DNA from: an uncultured Lachnospiraceae bacterium
GTDB taxonomy: Bacteria > Bacillota > Clostridia > Lachnospirales > Lachnospiraceae
Length of the DNA stretch: 64,000 bases
Assembly (NCBI GenBank): GCA_934418125.1
Contig: CAKRWT010000001.1
Span: 124,001-188,000, forward strand
Reading direction: 5' to 3'
Below are positions 8,409-17,597 of this stretch, piece after piece. A program made the translations under genes and the position numbers. Numbering within the stretch: the stretch's first letter is position 1; every line of letters begins with the position of its first letter. The notes beneath the pieces are model-generated. The model searched no databases. It was not told the DNA's origin and saw only the letters and a program-made list of their open reading frames with translations.

Positions 8409-9308
8409 TCAATTCTGCGCAGGTGCCACAATGACCCGCTGCATATCTTCTCTGTAGAAATCCCTGCAATCCCAGCCGTTGAGCCAGGTTTCCGGCACCA
8501 GCACTGTTTTCTGCGGATTCCGGTTTAAGTAGGATGCCCACCAGCTAAAGCTGCTGTTAGCAAGTATCTGGTGTTTGCACTGGCTCATCAGGGCAAATTC
8601 CAGATAATCCTGTCTTTCGTTCTGTGGGATATCTACAATAGTAATGTCTTCTCTGCCGGCAAATGCCGCCTGTTCCCTGACCCATTCCCTGTCATTGGTA
8701 AAAATAAAAAAGTGGCAGTCCGGATAATGCGCCTTCACCTGCTGCATGGCTTTTTCATAATATGGCGGTGTACAGATATTGCCAAAGAGTGCCTGATTCT
8801 CTGCGGTCAGATAATCGCCCCTGCGAATGTGTACGCTGACCGACTGTCCGTTTCTTATCTGCTGCAGGTATGGGTTTTCCCTATCCTGCTGTAAATATGC
8901 CTTCAACAGCCTGTCGGTATCATAGCAGGCTCTTACCTGCTCTGTGACCTGTGCAAAATACTTTTCTGACTGCCAGTAGCCTTCCAGGTAAATATCATCC
9001 CAGGTAAAGAGTTCCGGCTTAAAAAGCTTATCCGCTTCAAAATAGGACTTTTTCTTTCTGCCACACAGCTTCCGCCGTATCTTATGGGTCAGCCCCGAAG
9101 CCGCATCCAGCATCTGCTCTAATTCTTTCCGGCTCGCCCTTTCATACGTAATGCCAAAGGGTGCCAGGGCAGGCTGTCTTAAAGCATCCTCCCGGAAACC
9201 GGATTCATCATCTATTTTAACCTCTTTGCCAAGGCTCTTTAATTGCAGATACAGGGCATACTGGAACATCTGGTTTCCAAGCCCGCCTGCCAGTTGTATA
9301 ATAACCAT
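8409..9308 (-). CDS. GT11 alpha-1,2-fucosyltransferase
   Basis: Starting at the ATG at 9308 (GGAG just upstream) gives 299 residues beginning MVIIQLAGGLGNQMFQYAL, the standard N-terminus of the family; a longer frame to 9425 adds 39 residues of basic, unrelated sequence and was rejected. The GDP-fucose motif HIRRGDY is intact at 160-166, and LANSSFSWWASYLN near residue 250 is the third GT11 motif. It would transfer L-fucose from GDP-fucose to a galactose or related residue in an alpha-1,2 linkage on the cytosolic side. No GDP-fucose synthesis genes are in the window. This is the more canonical of two GT11 genes here, and with the GT10 gene at 29022 it marks the left glycan as likely fucosylated. 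Confidence 0.9.
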   Translation of the reverse strand: MVIIQLAGGLGNQMFQYALYLQLKSLGKEVKIDDESGFREDALRQPALAPFGITYERASRKELEQMLDAASGLTHKIRRKLCGRKKKSYFEADKLFKPELFTWDDIYLEGYWQSEKYFAQVTEQVRACYDTDRLLKAYLQQDRENPYLQQIRNGQSVSVHIRRGDYLTAENQALFGNICTPPYYEKAMQQVKAHYPDCHFFIFTNDREWVREQAAFAGREDITIVDIPQNERQDYLEFALMSQCKHQILANSSFSWWASYLNRNPQKTVLVPETWLNGWDCRDFYREDMQRVIVAPAQN

Positions 9309-9364
9309 AGCTTCTCCACATACACAGACCGCTGTCTGCTTCTGTTTTCTTGTCTTTCTACCGC

Positions 9365-10444
9365 CTATCGGCGTAACAGCGCCTTTCCTTTTACCTTCAG
9401 GGGAATTACCACCTGATTTTCCCACTGTATTTTCCGCCAGTAGCGTTCAGGGGATTGCAAGAAAAGAACCGCTTTTTTATAATCCCGCTTATCTGCCTGT
9501 GGGCAGGCAAAGGCTTTTAAGACTCTCTCTTTATCCTTTATGAGAATATCCCGGATTTCCTGCAGATAGTCTTCTTTGGCCGGGCTTTTCCTCTCTTTTA
9601 ACTGATTATAGAACAATAATAATCTTTTATAAAAAAAATAATCATGAATATCTGCCAAATCCCCTCTGCCAAGCTCCTGCAGGAACCTTGTCTTCTCATA
9701 ATAGGCAGGAATCTGGTCCGTGAACGTGCGCGGATTGATTTGGGTATTCATGATACTTCCCTCTCTGTCTATTATATAGTTATAAAGGGCAGTGTCAAGG
9801 TAAACACATCGTTTTGCGTGTGCCAGTGCCAGGGTGGCAAACATAATATCCTCATACCATTTTCCAACCGGAAATCTTACATTTTCCAGTACTTCTCTGC
9901 GATACAGTTTATTCCACGCTGCATTCTGAATGGCATATTCCTTTGTTTCTTTCACATAGTACTCCAAAGCTTCCTGTCCCTCGAAGACAATGGCGCGGTC
10001 CACGGAGGCATCCTCTGTATGGGTCTTGTGTACCTGCCGGTACCGACAGATGGCGATATCCGCCTGCTGCTCCTGTAATGCAGCAAACAGCTTCTCATAC
10101 ATATCCGCATCAATCCAGTCATCCCCATCCACGAAACCCAGATAGTTCCCTTTTGAGCGGGCAATTCCAATATTGCGTGCTTCTGCAGGACCTCCGTTTT
10201 CCTTGTGAATCACGGTCAGCCGCTTTTCTTCCTTAGCAAGTCGGTCACAGACAGCCCCTGTCGCATCGGTAGAACCATCGTCTACTACGATAATCTCCAG
10301 ATTTCCATAGGTCTGTCCAAAAATGGATTGAAGACCTCTTTCAATATAATCTTCTATATTATAGGCAGTAACAATAACGGAAATCATCTCCGTCTGTGTC
10401 TCCCGGCTGATAGCTGCCGGCTGATAATGTTCTAACTGTTTCAT
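9365..10444 (-). CDS. Glycosyltransferase family 2 protein
   Basis: A 359-residue protein with a GT-A domain: SVIVTAYN at 22-29, VVDDGSTD (53-60) and the metal-binding FVDGDDW (104-110). The C-terminal 120 residues are helical and charged, as in EpsJ/WcaA-like GT2 enzymes. The start at 10444 has AAGGGA upstream and lies four bases after the stop of the AsnB gene at 10449; a start at the internal Met20 (10387) is possible but has no better ribosome site. It is cytosolic or membrane-associated and should add one sugar to the lipid-linked unit. Donor not predictable. Confidence 0.85.
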   Translation of the reverse strand: MKQLEHYQPAAISRETQTEMISVIVTAYNIEDYIERGLQSIFGQTYGNLEIIVVDDGSTDATGAVCDRLAKEEKRLTVIHKENGGPAEARNIGIARSKGNYLGFVDGDDWIDADMYEKLFAALQEQQADIAICRYRQVHKTHTEDASVDRAIVFEGQEALEYYVKETKEYAIQNAAWNKLYRREVLENVRFPVGKWYEDIMFATLALAHAKRCVYLDTALYNYIIDREGSIMNTQINPRTFTDQIPAYYEKTRFLQELGRGDLADIHDYFFYKRLLLFYNQLKERKSPAKEDYLQEIRDILIKDKERVLKAFACPQADKRDYKKAVLFLQSPERYWRKIQWENQVVIPLKVKGKALLRR

Positions 10445-10448
10445 TGTT

Positions 10449-12341
10449 TTATCCCTTCCGCCGTTCTTCCTGCTGCATCCACTCCTGGAACATCAGGATA
10501 TACCAGATTTGTGGCCGCCAGATATCCCTCTGGATATAATCTGTCCATAACTGCCATACCACTTCTTCTTCCAGCAGGTTCTGCCTGCGCAGTGTCTCTC
10601 TGTCTATCAGCGACTCAGCCCACTCCCGCAACGCCGGTTCCTTTAACCACTTATGAAGGGGAATACTGAATCCCTTCTTGGGGCGTTCCATCAGTTCCTT
10701 TGGTACATACCGGTACAGAATATCCCGCAGGATACGTTTTGTAACCCCATTTTCTTTCCGGTAGGATAACGGCAGCCTCCAGGCAAATTCTACCACATCC
10801 CGGTCTAACATCGGTACACGGGTTTCCAGGGAAACTGCCATCGCGGTTCTGTCTACTTTATTCAAAATATCGTCCGGGTGATACATCAGTAAATCCATCA
10901 GCATCAGATTATGCTGCGGTTCTGTCAGGTAACCTGCCGGATAAGTATCCATAATTGTTTGATAACTATTGTTATTTTTAACTTTCTTCTGGATTTGAAA
11001 TCCTTCTCCAATTTCAGAGCGGAGATACATGTCTTCTATGCTGTCAGCTCCCAACAGCCTTGCCCTGGTTGCCATCGCTCCCTGCCGGCTTCCTGCCACA
11101 AGTCCCATGAGACCGCTTGCCGGTTTTCTAATAACGCCCGGTATCTTATTAGTCTTATTCCAGATACGGTCTACCGATGTGTAAGTATTATATCCGCAGA
11201 ATAACTCATCGCCGCCATCACCGCTTAAAGACACCGTCACATGCTCCCTCGTCATCCTGCTGACCAGATAAGTGGGTATCTGGGAGGAATCTGCAAAAGG
11301 TTCTCCAAACATATCTGCCAGCCCCGGAATAACCTGTTTTGCATCTTCCTCGGTAATATATAATTCCGTGTGCTCCGTTCCCAGGCAGGCTGCTATTTCC
11401 TTTGCTGCTGTTGCCTCATTGAACTTCTCATCCCACATTCCAATGGTAAAGCTTCTGACCTTCCGTTCACTCAAGGACTGCATCAGCGAAACAATGGTAC
11501 TGCTGTCGATTCCGGCAGACAGAAACGCCCCTACCGGCACGTCCGCTACCATCTGCCCTCGGATAGAATTCTTTAATAACCGCTCCAGTTCTTCTCTTGC
11601 CTCCTCATAGCTTCCCCGGAACAGATTGTCCTGCCCTCTCCGTGCCGTCTCCTGCATGGACCAGTAGGTGTAGATTTCTTCTTTATTAAATGGAAATTTA
11701 ATTTTTAAAAACTTGCCTGGCTGCAGTTTATAGATATTTTCATAGATAGAATAAGGAGCTGCAATATAACCATAACGGAAATAATCCTGTAAAACCCCTC
11801 TGTTAATTTCATTGCTAAATCCATCCAGTGTCTTAATGGAATTTAAATCAGAGCCAAACACAAAGGCTCCACTGGGAAGATAGCCATAATACAGCGGTTT
11901 TTCCCCGACCCGGTCTCTTGCCAGGAACAGGGTCTGCTCCTTTCTGTCATAGAGGGCAATGGCAAACATTCCCTTCGCCTGACGTAAAGTTTCTTCCAGA
12001 CCATAGACAGAAATTGCTTCTAAGAGAACCTCTGTATCAGAAGTTCCCTTAAAAGCAATTTCCTTTTTCTCACTGAGCAATTTTTCCTTTATTTCCTTAT
12101 AATTATAAATTTCTCCATTATAAGCAATAACGTAACGCTCGTTATTCGATACCATAGGCTGCGCGCCGGAGGGTGTCAGGTCCACAATCGATAATCGTCG
12201 GTGTCCCAGTACAACGGTTGTATCCTCGGATGCCCAGACACCAACACCATCCGGTCCCCGATGATACATCTTTTCATTCATCCGGTCTATATTTTCTTTC
12301 CAGTTCTTTCCATAATTACAAAAACCTGCAATCCCACACAT
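10449..12341 (-). CDS. AsnB-type glutamine-dependent amidotransferase (first copy)
   Basis: A 630-residue protein of the asparagine synthetase B family. The N-terminal glutaminase has the nucleophile Cys2 (MCGIAGF), MYHRGPDG and YNGEIYN (75-81); the synthetase half has the ATP pyrophosphatase loop SAGIDSS at 275-281, where most family members read SGGxDSS, and LSGDGGDELFCGY further on. In polysaccharide loci such enzymes (WbpS/WbtH type) are thought to amidate uronic acids, turning GalNAcA into GalNAcAN, rather than make free asparagine. Here it lies between a GT2 gene and an SGNH gene, and a second copy is at 14874. UDP-HexNAc uronate precursors could come from the dehydrogenase and epimerase at 29961-33634. 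A peptide or amino-acid amide is another possible product. Confidence 0.85.
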   Translation of the reverse strand: MCGIAGFCNYGKNWKENIDRMNEKMYHRGPDGVGVWASEDTTVVLGHRRLSIVDLTPSGAQPMVSNNERYVIAYNGEIYNYKEIKEKLLSEKKEIAFKGTSDTEVLLEAISVYGLEETLRQAKGMFAIALYDRKEQTLFLARDRVGEKPLYYGYLPSGAFVFGSDLNSIKTLDGFSNEINRGVLQDYFRYGYIAAPYSIYENIYKLQPGKFLKIKFPFNKEEIYTYWSMQETARRGQDNLFRGSYEEAREELERLLKNSIRGQMVADVPVGAFLSAGIDSSTIVSLMQSLSERKVRSFTIGMWDEKFNEATAAKEIAACLGTEHTELYITEEDAKQVIPGLADMFGEPFADSSQIPTYLVSRMTREHVTVSLSGDGGDELFCGYNTYTSVDRIWNKTNKIPGVIRKPASGLMGLVAGSRQGAMATRARLLGADSIEDMYLRSEIGEGFQIQKKVKNNNSYQTIMDTYPAGYLTEPQHNLMLMDLLMYHPDDILNKVDRTAMAVSLETRVPMLDRDVVEFAWRLPLSYRKENGVTKRILRDILYRYVPKELMERPKKGFSIPLHKWLKEPALREWAESLIDRETLRRQNLLEEEVVWQLWTDYIQRDIWRPQIWYILMFQEWMQQEERRKG

Positions 12342-12375
12342 ACTGGTTTCCTTTCTATGCTTGTTTCCGCTCTGC

Positions 12376-13464
12376 CTATTCTTCTACCGGTGCATATTCT
12401 CCTCTGGCAATCCTGTCCTGAATGAGTGCCTGTGCCTCTTCTGACTTCTCCTGCCACAGTGTGTATGCCTCGTCCCAGGAGCGATAGGTTTCGTCCCCTC
12501 TTTTATCCGTAAAGGAATAATGTTCCTGTAAATACGCTTCCAGAAAATCCGTACATTTTACCGCACCTGCTACATTGGTATGACTTCCATAGTCTGCGAA
12601 ATCATCCGTAAAGGAAATGCCGATTTCTTCATAATAGTTGTTCATGTTTAAGAACCGGTAGCCATAGGAGGTCACAATTTCTTCCATATAATTGTACATC
12701 TGCTGCTCTTCCAGTCCCTCTCCGTATGGAGATACCAGAAACAGTGCTTCTTTTCCATTCTCCTGTAAAAAAGCCAGCAAATCCCGCAATGTTTCTTCCT
12801 GTCCATCAGGCAGTTTTCTTGTCCCGGCAGCACCTCCACAGTCAGGCATCTCCATAGGCCCCACCTCGTCCTTGATGTCGAAGCCTTTCAGAGGATGTTT
12901 CTTATGGTAGGCAAAGTTCTTCCACTCGGAAGGTAATGCCAGCATCTTCCAGTTGGTGTGATATTTCATAATATCGATATAATAACTGAGTCTGCCCTCT
13001 TCATCGTCTTTATCTACCATCGCCTGTATGGTCTTTACCCTTTGCAGGGAATATTTCATATTATCGGTAACTCCTCGGGTGTACGCCATATTCTCGGTAA
13101 GTCCTTCTTCCTCAAAGGTATACATCCGCATCTCAAAGATATAAAGGGAAGGCGATTGGGATTTCTCGGCTTCCTGCACCAGATACTTCATGGCAACCGG
13201 TCTTTGCACGTTGGAAGACAGCGGATACATGGCTATGCCACTCTCCCCCCACAGCTTCGGTGCCGAATAGTAAGGGAATACGGGGCTGGAGCCAATCATT
13301 ACAATATCCAGTATGTCATTTTTCTCCGCATAGAATCCGGAAAACCGGTCTTTCACATCTCCATTGGTTCTTACCATATAAGAAACAGGCACCAGAATCA
13401 GCAGAAAAATGACCAGAAATGCAATTATCTGTACGGCGATATTCAATTTCTGTTTTCTATCCAT
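12376..13464 (-). CDS. Membrane-anchored SGNH-like protein (DltD/AlgX-like), copy 2
   Basis: A 362-residue protein with one N-terminal membrane segment (about 10-30) and an outside domain. MIGSSPVF (GSS at 58-60) is the nucleophile block of SGNH-type proteins, and ADYGSHTN (Asp291, His295) supplies the usual Asp and His pair near the C-terminus. DltD and AlgJ/AlgX proteins have this layout and work with MBOAT acyltransferases on the outer face of the membrane. The only MBOAT visible is at 18735-20165, so this protein may be a second partner for it or may remove a group. It follows a GT4 and precedes an AsnB gene. Low overall conservation within the family keeps the exact reaction open. Confidence 0.7.
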   Translation of the reverse strand: MDRKQKLNIAVQIIAFLVIFLLILVPVSYMVRTNGDVKDRFSGFYAEKNDILDIVMIGSSPVFPYYSAPKLWGESGIAMYPLSSNVQRPVAMKYLVQEAEKSQSPSLYIFEMRMYTFEEEGLTENMAYTRGVTDNMKYSLQRVKTIQAMVDKDDEEGRLSYYIDIMKYHTNWKMLALPSEWKNFAYHKKHPLKGFDIKDEVGPMEMPDCGGAAGTRKLPDGQEETLRDLLAFLQENGKEALFLVSPYGEGLEEQQMYNYMEEIVTSYGYRFLNMNNYYEEIGISFTDDFADYGSHTNVAGAVKCTDFLEAYLQEHYSFTDKRGDETYRSWDEAYTLWQEKSEEAQALIQDRIARGEYAPVEE

Positions 13465-13481
13465 TCTTTCCTGTCTGCTCC

Positions 13482-14639
13482 TTACTTCTCCATAATCTTC
13501 TCAAAATATGCCTGCCACAGACGATTTACCCGTTCCGGTGCCAGCCTTTCCTGTATCTTTGCCGCACAGATTCCCAGCTGCTTTGCATACTCTGGATTTC
13601 CTAACAGCTTTTCCATCGCTTCCACCAAGGCTTTTTCCTCTCCCGGTGGAATAATCAGTCCATTCTCTCCATCTGTCATCAGCTCCACGGTACCACCGCT
13701 TGGTACATCTGTGGCAATTACCGCAAGTCCGGTCGCCAACGCTTCTATCAGGGCGTTGGATACCCCTTCCGAATAAGACGTAATTAAAAATAAGCTTGCT
13801 TTTTCTATCTGCTTTGCCACATCCTGCACTACACCCGGCAGAAAAACCTTGTCCCTCAGTCCCAGCTGCTGTACCAACTGTTCCAGGAAGGGGCGCAGTT
13901 CGCCATCTCCGTATATCGTCAGGGTATATTCCGGATAACGCTCCGTTATCCGGGCAAAAGCCCGAATCATCATCTCATGGTTTTTATTGGCATCCATTCT
14001 TCCCACTGCCACAATCCGCTTTTCCCGTTCTCCCTCATAACGTGGGCGGATGAAAGCCGGATTCAGGGAGTTTGGCAGAATAACCGCCTTTTGCTGTACC
14101 CGTTTCCCGAAAAAGTACCGGGAACGTTCTGTCTGTAAAATAATCCCCGCTGCATGAGGGAACAAGAGATTGGCAAGTGTCTGCATCAGCCTGCCCGGAT
14201 ATTCCTCCCTGGCTTCTCCCACCACAGACACTACCGGTCTGGTCGGCAGACCAAAGGCTGTTGCTATGGTCATGAAATTATTCTTTCCGATACAGGACAA
14301 TACCAAATCCGGCTGCTCTGTTTTCCAGATATTCCGCAGTTTCCGGAATCTTTTCACAAAATTCCCTATCCGGCTCTTGCCGGTTTCCTCTGGTGTAATA
14401 TCGGAAATAACCCGCTTTACGCCAGAAGGCAGTTCATATTCCTCTTCCTTCTGGTACTGCGTAACCATCGTCACACGATAGCCTTCCTGCAAGAAATACT
14501 CTGACAGATTGACGAACACCCGCTCTGCGCCACCCTTATGCAGGGAGCCAATATAAAATGCCAAGTGTTTTTTATTTTTATCCTGAATAAGATTGCTGTT
14601 TTCTTGTTGCAGTTTTTCCTTCATTTTTATTGCTTTCAT
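13482..14639 (-). CDS. Glycosyltransferase family 4 protein
   Basis: A 385-residue GT-B enzyme. After a polar N-terminal extension of about 25 residues it has LHKGGAERVF, the GT4 N-terminal glycine motif, then VAVGRMDANKNHEMMI and the C-terminal donor site FLITSYSEGVSNALIEA with the E-x7-E pattern. The start is uncertain: ATGs at 14639 and 14624 both lack a clear Shine-Dalgarno sequence, and the region upstream is A+T rich. It closely resembles other capsule GT4 enzymes, including the one at 17598 in the same operon. The 234-base gap before it holds degenerate tandem repeats derived from the end of the upstream AsnB gene. Confidence 0.85.
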   Translation of the reverse strand: MKAIKMKEKLQQENSNLIQDKNKKHLAFYIGSLHKGGAERVFVNLSEYFLQEGYRVTMVTQYQKEEEYELPSGVKRVISDITPEETGKSRIGNFVKRFRKLRNIWKTEQPDLVLSCIGKNNFMTIATAFGLPTRPVVSVVGEAREEYPGRLMQTLANLLFPHAAGIILQTERSRYFFGKRVQQKAVILPNSLNPAFIRPRYEGEREKRIVAVGRMDANKNHEMMIRAFARITERYPEYTLTIYGDGELRPFLEQLVQQLGLRDKVFLPGVVQDVAKQIEKASLFLITSYSEGVSNALIEALATGLAVIATDVPSGGTVELMTDGENGLIIPPGEEKALVEAMEKLLGNPEYAKQLGICAAKIQERLAPERVNRLWQAYFEKIMEK

Positions 14640-14734
14640 TTTATATTTTGCAAGTTTGTTTCATTTTTCCTGCAAAATAATCCATTTTGATTCTTTTTGT
14701 TAAATCCTGTTTTGTTTTATTTTGTCATCTTATG

Positions 14735-14897
14735 GCAATCACTGTCATTCCTTGATGATATTTTACTCCATCCCGGTCACTGCCCTGACAGTGATTGGCA
14801 ATACTTTACATCCACTATTACTGCCTTGCATCTATGGATGATACTTCACCTATCGCTATCATTGCCTTGTAATCTATGAGTGATACTTTGCATACCA
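14735..14897 (-). repeat. Four degenerate tandem copies of a roughly 40-base unit spanning the 3' end of the second AsnB gene
   Basis: Copies lie at about 14735-14774, 14775-14814, 14815-14853 and 14854-14897. The last one contains the final codons and stop of the AsnB gene. On the minus strand, the two nearest copies share AAGTATCA, CATAGAT and CAAGGCA in the same order; the two outer copies are more decayed. The array fills much of the gap up to the GT4 start at 14639. It looks like repeated duplication of the gene end by slippage. Confidence 0.7.
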
Positions 14898-16769
14898 CTG
14901 CTGGAACACAAAGAAGGACCAGGACAGCTTCGAGTAATTGGCTCCGGTAGCCGGACCTGCGTCTCCCGTCTGAATGTACTTCTGTATCATATCCGACACA
15001 TAAGCGGCATCGAAGATATTCTGTTTCTTCAGATATGCATAGCTGCTGTAATCCAATAACTGCTCCTTCAAAGGTCCCCGCAGCCACTTATCCAGTGGCA
15101 CACCAAACCCTACCTTGGGTCGCTCTAACAGTTTCTTTGGAATATAATCATAGGCAATATCCTTCAGGATATGCTTCTTATCTCCATTGGCATATTTATA
15201 GGCATGAGGAATCCGATAAGAGAACTCCATTACCTTCGTATCCAGAATCGGACATCTGGATTCCAGCGAATATTTCATGGATGCCCGGTCTACCTTGCAG
15301 AGAATATCTCCCGGAAGATAAGTATCCATATCCACCAACATTCTTCGTATCTGCCAGTTTTTCTCCTGATAGGTGCTCTCTGTCAGATAATGAATCGGCA
15401 GCGGCTCCTGTCCTTTTGGCAGTTCCCCTACCATAGCCTTCGCCTTCACGATATAGTTTCCCGCACCGAACTGGGTCTTGCTTTCCGGATTGCGGTTGCC
15501 TGCAATAACACGTACCTTAAAGGGCAGCCTGTCTTCTAAGTGTGCCTGTTTCAGCCCCGGCATCTGGCAGATGCCATGCACCATACCGCCCAACACATCC
15601 AGCTTCTGTGCCTGTGCCACATTTTCATAAATATTATAGCCACAGAAGAATTCGTCTCCGCCATCTCCCGACAGGGCTACCGTCACATGCTCCCTGGCTA
15701 ATTTGGATACCATCATCGTCGCTATCTGGGAGCTGTCAGCAAAAGGCTCATCATAATACTGGGGAATACTATCCACCAAATCAAACATATCTCTTTCATC
15801 AATGTACAGCTCCGTATGATTGGTTCCCAGATAGTCTGCTACTGCCCTGGCATACTTCGCCTCATTGTATTTTTCTTCATGAAATCCTATGGAAAAAGTC
15901 TTAACCGGCTCCTGGGAATGTTCCTGTGCAATGGCTGTTACCAGAGAGGAATCGTACCCTCCGCTTAAAAAGGAGCCTAACGGGACATCCGCTATCATAC
16001 GGGAAGCAACTGCCTGCTTTAACAGCTCTTTTAACTGCTCCTTGGCTTCCTCATAGCTTCCCACAGGATTCTTCTTTGCTTCTGCATAGACTTTCTTGAC
16101 ATCCCAGTATTTCCAGGTCTTTATCTCTCCCTTATGGAACTGTAAGATAGCTCCCGGCTCTAATTTGTACACCTTCTCATAGATACTTTCCGGTGCGTTA
16201 ATGTACTGCTGGAACAGATAACGGGATAAAACTCTTCTTTCCATCTTCCCACTAAAGCCGGGACATTTCATAATCGGCTTTAATTCCGAGGCAAAGACAA
16301 GATTGCGGTCTTCATACCAGTAATAGAGCGGTTTCTTGCCAATGCGGTCACGAATCAGGAAAATATCCTCGGTGTCCCGGTCATACAGGGCAATGGCAAA
16401 CATTCCGTTGAATCGCTCTACACACTGGATACCCCATTTCAGATAGGCAGCAATGATAACCTCCGTGTCACAGTTGGAGCGGAAAGGATAATCGGTTAAT
16501 TCTTCCTTTAACTCCTGGAAATTATAAATCTCTCCATTGTACACTACCGAAACCCGCTGGTTGGCAGAATGCATCGGCTGGTGTCCCAGCATGGAAAGGT
16601 CCAGGATGGACAGCCTGCGCTGGGCAAAGCCCACCTGATAGCCCTCTGACATAGGATAGATTTCCTCTCCGCTGTCATTCGGTCCCCGATGGTACATCGT
16701 GTCGTTCATTTCTTTTAACTGCTCTTTTGTAATATTCTTCTTACTGATATATCCACATATTCCGCACAT
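14874..16769 (-). CDS. AsnB-type glutamine-dependent amidotransferase (second copy)
   Basis: A 631-residue asparagine synthetase B homologue with nucleophile Cys2 (MCGICGY), MYHRGPND, YNGEIYN (77-83), an intact PP-loop SGGYDSS (269-275) and ALSGDGGDEFFCGYN. The start ATG at 16769 has GGAG upstream. It differs from the first copy throughout, so it is an old duplicate or separately acquired gene rather than a recent copy. It lies directly after a NodB-like deacetylase. A uronamide-forming role in polysaccharide assembly (as for WbpS/WbtH) is the most likely, given the dehydrogenase and epimerase in the same locus. Two copies suggest two different amidated residues or two acceptors. The 3' end is part of a decayed tandem repeat. 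Confidence 0.85.
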   Translation of the reverse strand: MCGICGYISKKNITKEQLKEMNDTMYHRGPNDSGEEIYPMSEGYQVGFAQRRLSILDLSMLGHQPMHSANQRVSVVYNGEIYNFQELKEELTDYPFRSNCDTEVIIAAYLKWGIQCVERFNGMFAIALYDRDTEDIFLIRDRIGKKPLYYWYEDRNLVFASELKPIMKCPGFSGKMERRVLSRYLFQQYINAPESIYEKVYKLEPGAILQFHKGEIKTWKYWDVKKVYAEAKKNPVGSYEEAKEQLKELLKQAVASRMIADVPLGSFLSGGYDSSLVTAIAQEHSQEPVKTFSIGFHEEKYNEAKYARAVADYLGTNHTELYIDERDMFDLVDSIPQYYDEPFADSSQIATMMVSKLAREHVTVALSGDGGDEFFCGYNIYENVAQAQKLDVLGGMVHGICQMPGLKQAHLEDRLPFKVRVIAGNRNPESKTQFGAGNYIVKAKAMVGELPKGQEPLPIHYLTESTYQEKNWQIRRMLVDMDTYLPGDILCKVDRASMKYSLESRCPILDTKVMEFSYRIPHAYKYANGDKKHILKDIAYDYIPKKLLERPKVGFGVPLDKWLRGPLKEQLLDYSSYAYLKKQNIFDAAYVSDMIQKYIQTGDAGPATGANYSKLSWSFFVFQQWYAKYHS

Positions 16770-16793
16770 AATTTATCGGCTCCTGTTTTCTGA

Positions 16794-17552
16794 TTACCGC
16801 ACTTCCTTTGCGAGGAAATAGTCCTTATATTCTCCGAAATCCTTACACTCATTGTCCACTGACTCTACCAGCTCCACGTATTTTTCCTGAATGAGGGACT
16901 TATAGTTATCGAAATTATCATATCCTTTCTTGCACCATGCAAAAGGATGGGTCAGTATCTGCACCTTATCATATCCGGTAATATTGGCTTCATCCGGATA
17001 ACCATAACGCCAGATGTGGTTGGCATCCGACATATATTTTACGTTCAGGGCTGTATCCTCTGTAATGGTATCGGCAAAAGTGAAAAATTCATCCTGATAC
17101 GCATTTAAGATACCATCTAACTTAATGTTCTCACGCAGCACATCCTTGGAAGGCCTGTGTACGGAAAATTCTGTAATACGGAAACCAAACATCTCGCTTA
17201 AAATATCCATTTCCTTCTGAATCTGCTTCCGGATCTGCTGCATGTCCGTCATGCCATTGAGGGCAAAATGAAGTCCGATATGCTGTCCTCTCTCGTGCAT
17301 ATCCTTAATCATATCCATATTTCTCCGGGAAAGAATATTGTAGGAGTTGTTCGTCCACTGGAAGAAATAAGTGGAGACAAAGTCCATACTCTGTTCTACT
17401 TTCGCAAGCTGATATGCCCGGTCTACACTGTACTCCACGTCATGACGCATGATAATGAATTTATCACGCTTTATGGCTTCTGCATAACCACACTGTCTAC
17501 CTGTGGACTTGATAATTCTGATAATCTCCCTATAGTCATCGAATGAAAACAT
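16794..17552 (-). CDS. NodB-like polysaccharide deacetylase family protein
   Basis: The ATG at 17552 (AAAGGGA upstream) gives 252 residues starting MFSFDDYREI; a TTG-initiated frame to 17591 is less likely. Motifs are RHDVE (36-40), HIGLHF (91-96), VHRPS (131-135) and LTHPFAW (201-207). These correspond to the catalytic Asp, metal-binding His and C-terminal His of NodB-fold deacetylases, in the altered form seen in O-antigen locus members such as the WbmS type rather than the chitin-deacetylase form. There is no signal peptide or membrane segment, so it acts in the cytosol, probably on a nucleotide-linked or lipid-linked N-acetyl sugar. A free amine made this way could be re-acylated or formylated by enzymes encoded just upstream. 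Confidence 0.7.
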   Translation of the reverse strand: MFSFDDYREIIRIIKSTGRQCGYAEAIKRDKFIIMRHDVEYSVDRAYQLAKVEQSMDFVSTYFFQWTNNSYNILSRRNMDMIKDMHERGQHIGLHFALNGMTDMQQIRKQIQKEMDILSEMFGFRITEFSVHRPSKDVLRENIKLDGILNAYQDEFFTFADTITEDTALNVKYMSDANHIWRYGYPDEANITGYDKVQILTHPFAWCKKGYDNFDNYKSLIQEKYVELVESVDNECKDFGEYKDYFLAKEVR

Positions 17553-17597
17553 AATTTTTCCCTTTCTTGTCCTTCCTGTATTTTCCTGCAAAAATCC

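Noticed and set aside
14640-14734. Promoter for the GT4 gene at 13482
   Set aside because: The region is A+T rich and gives several weak boxes, but none with both hexamers at 16-18 base spacing.
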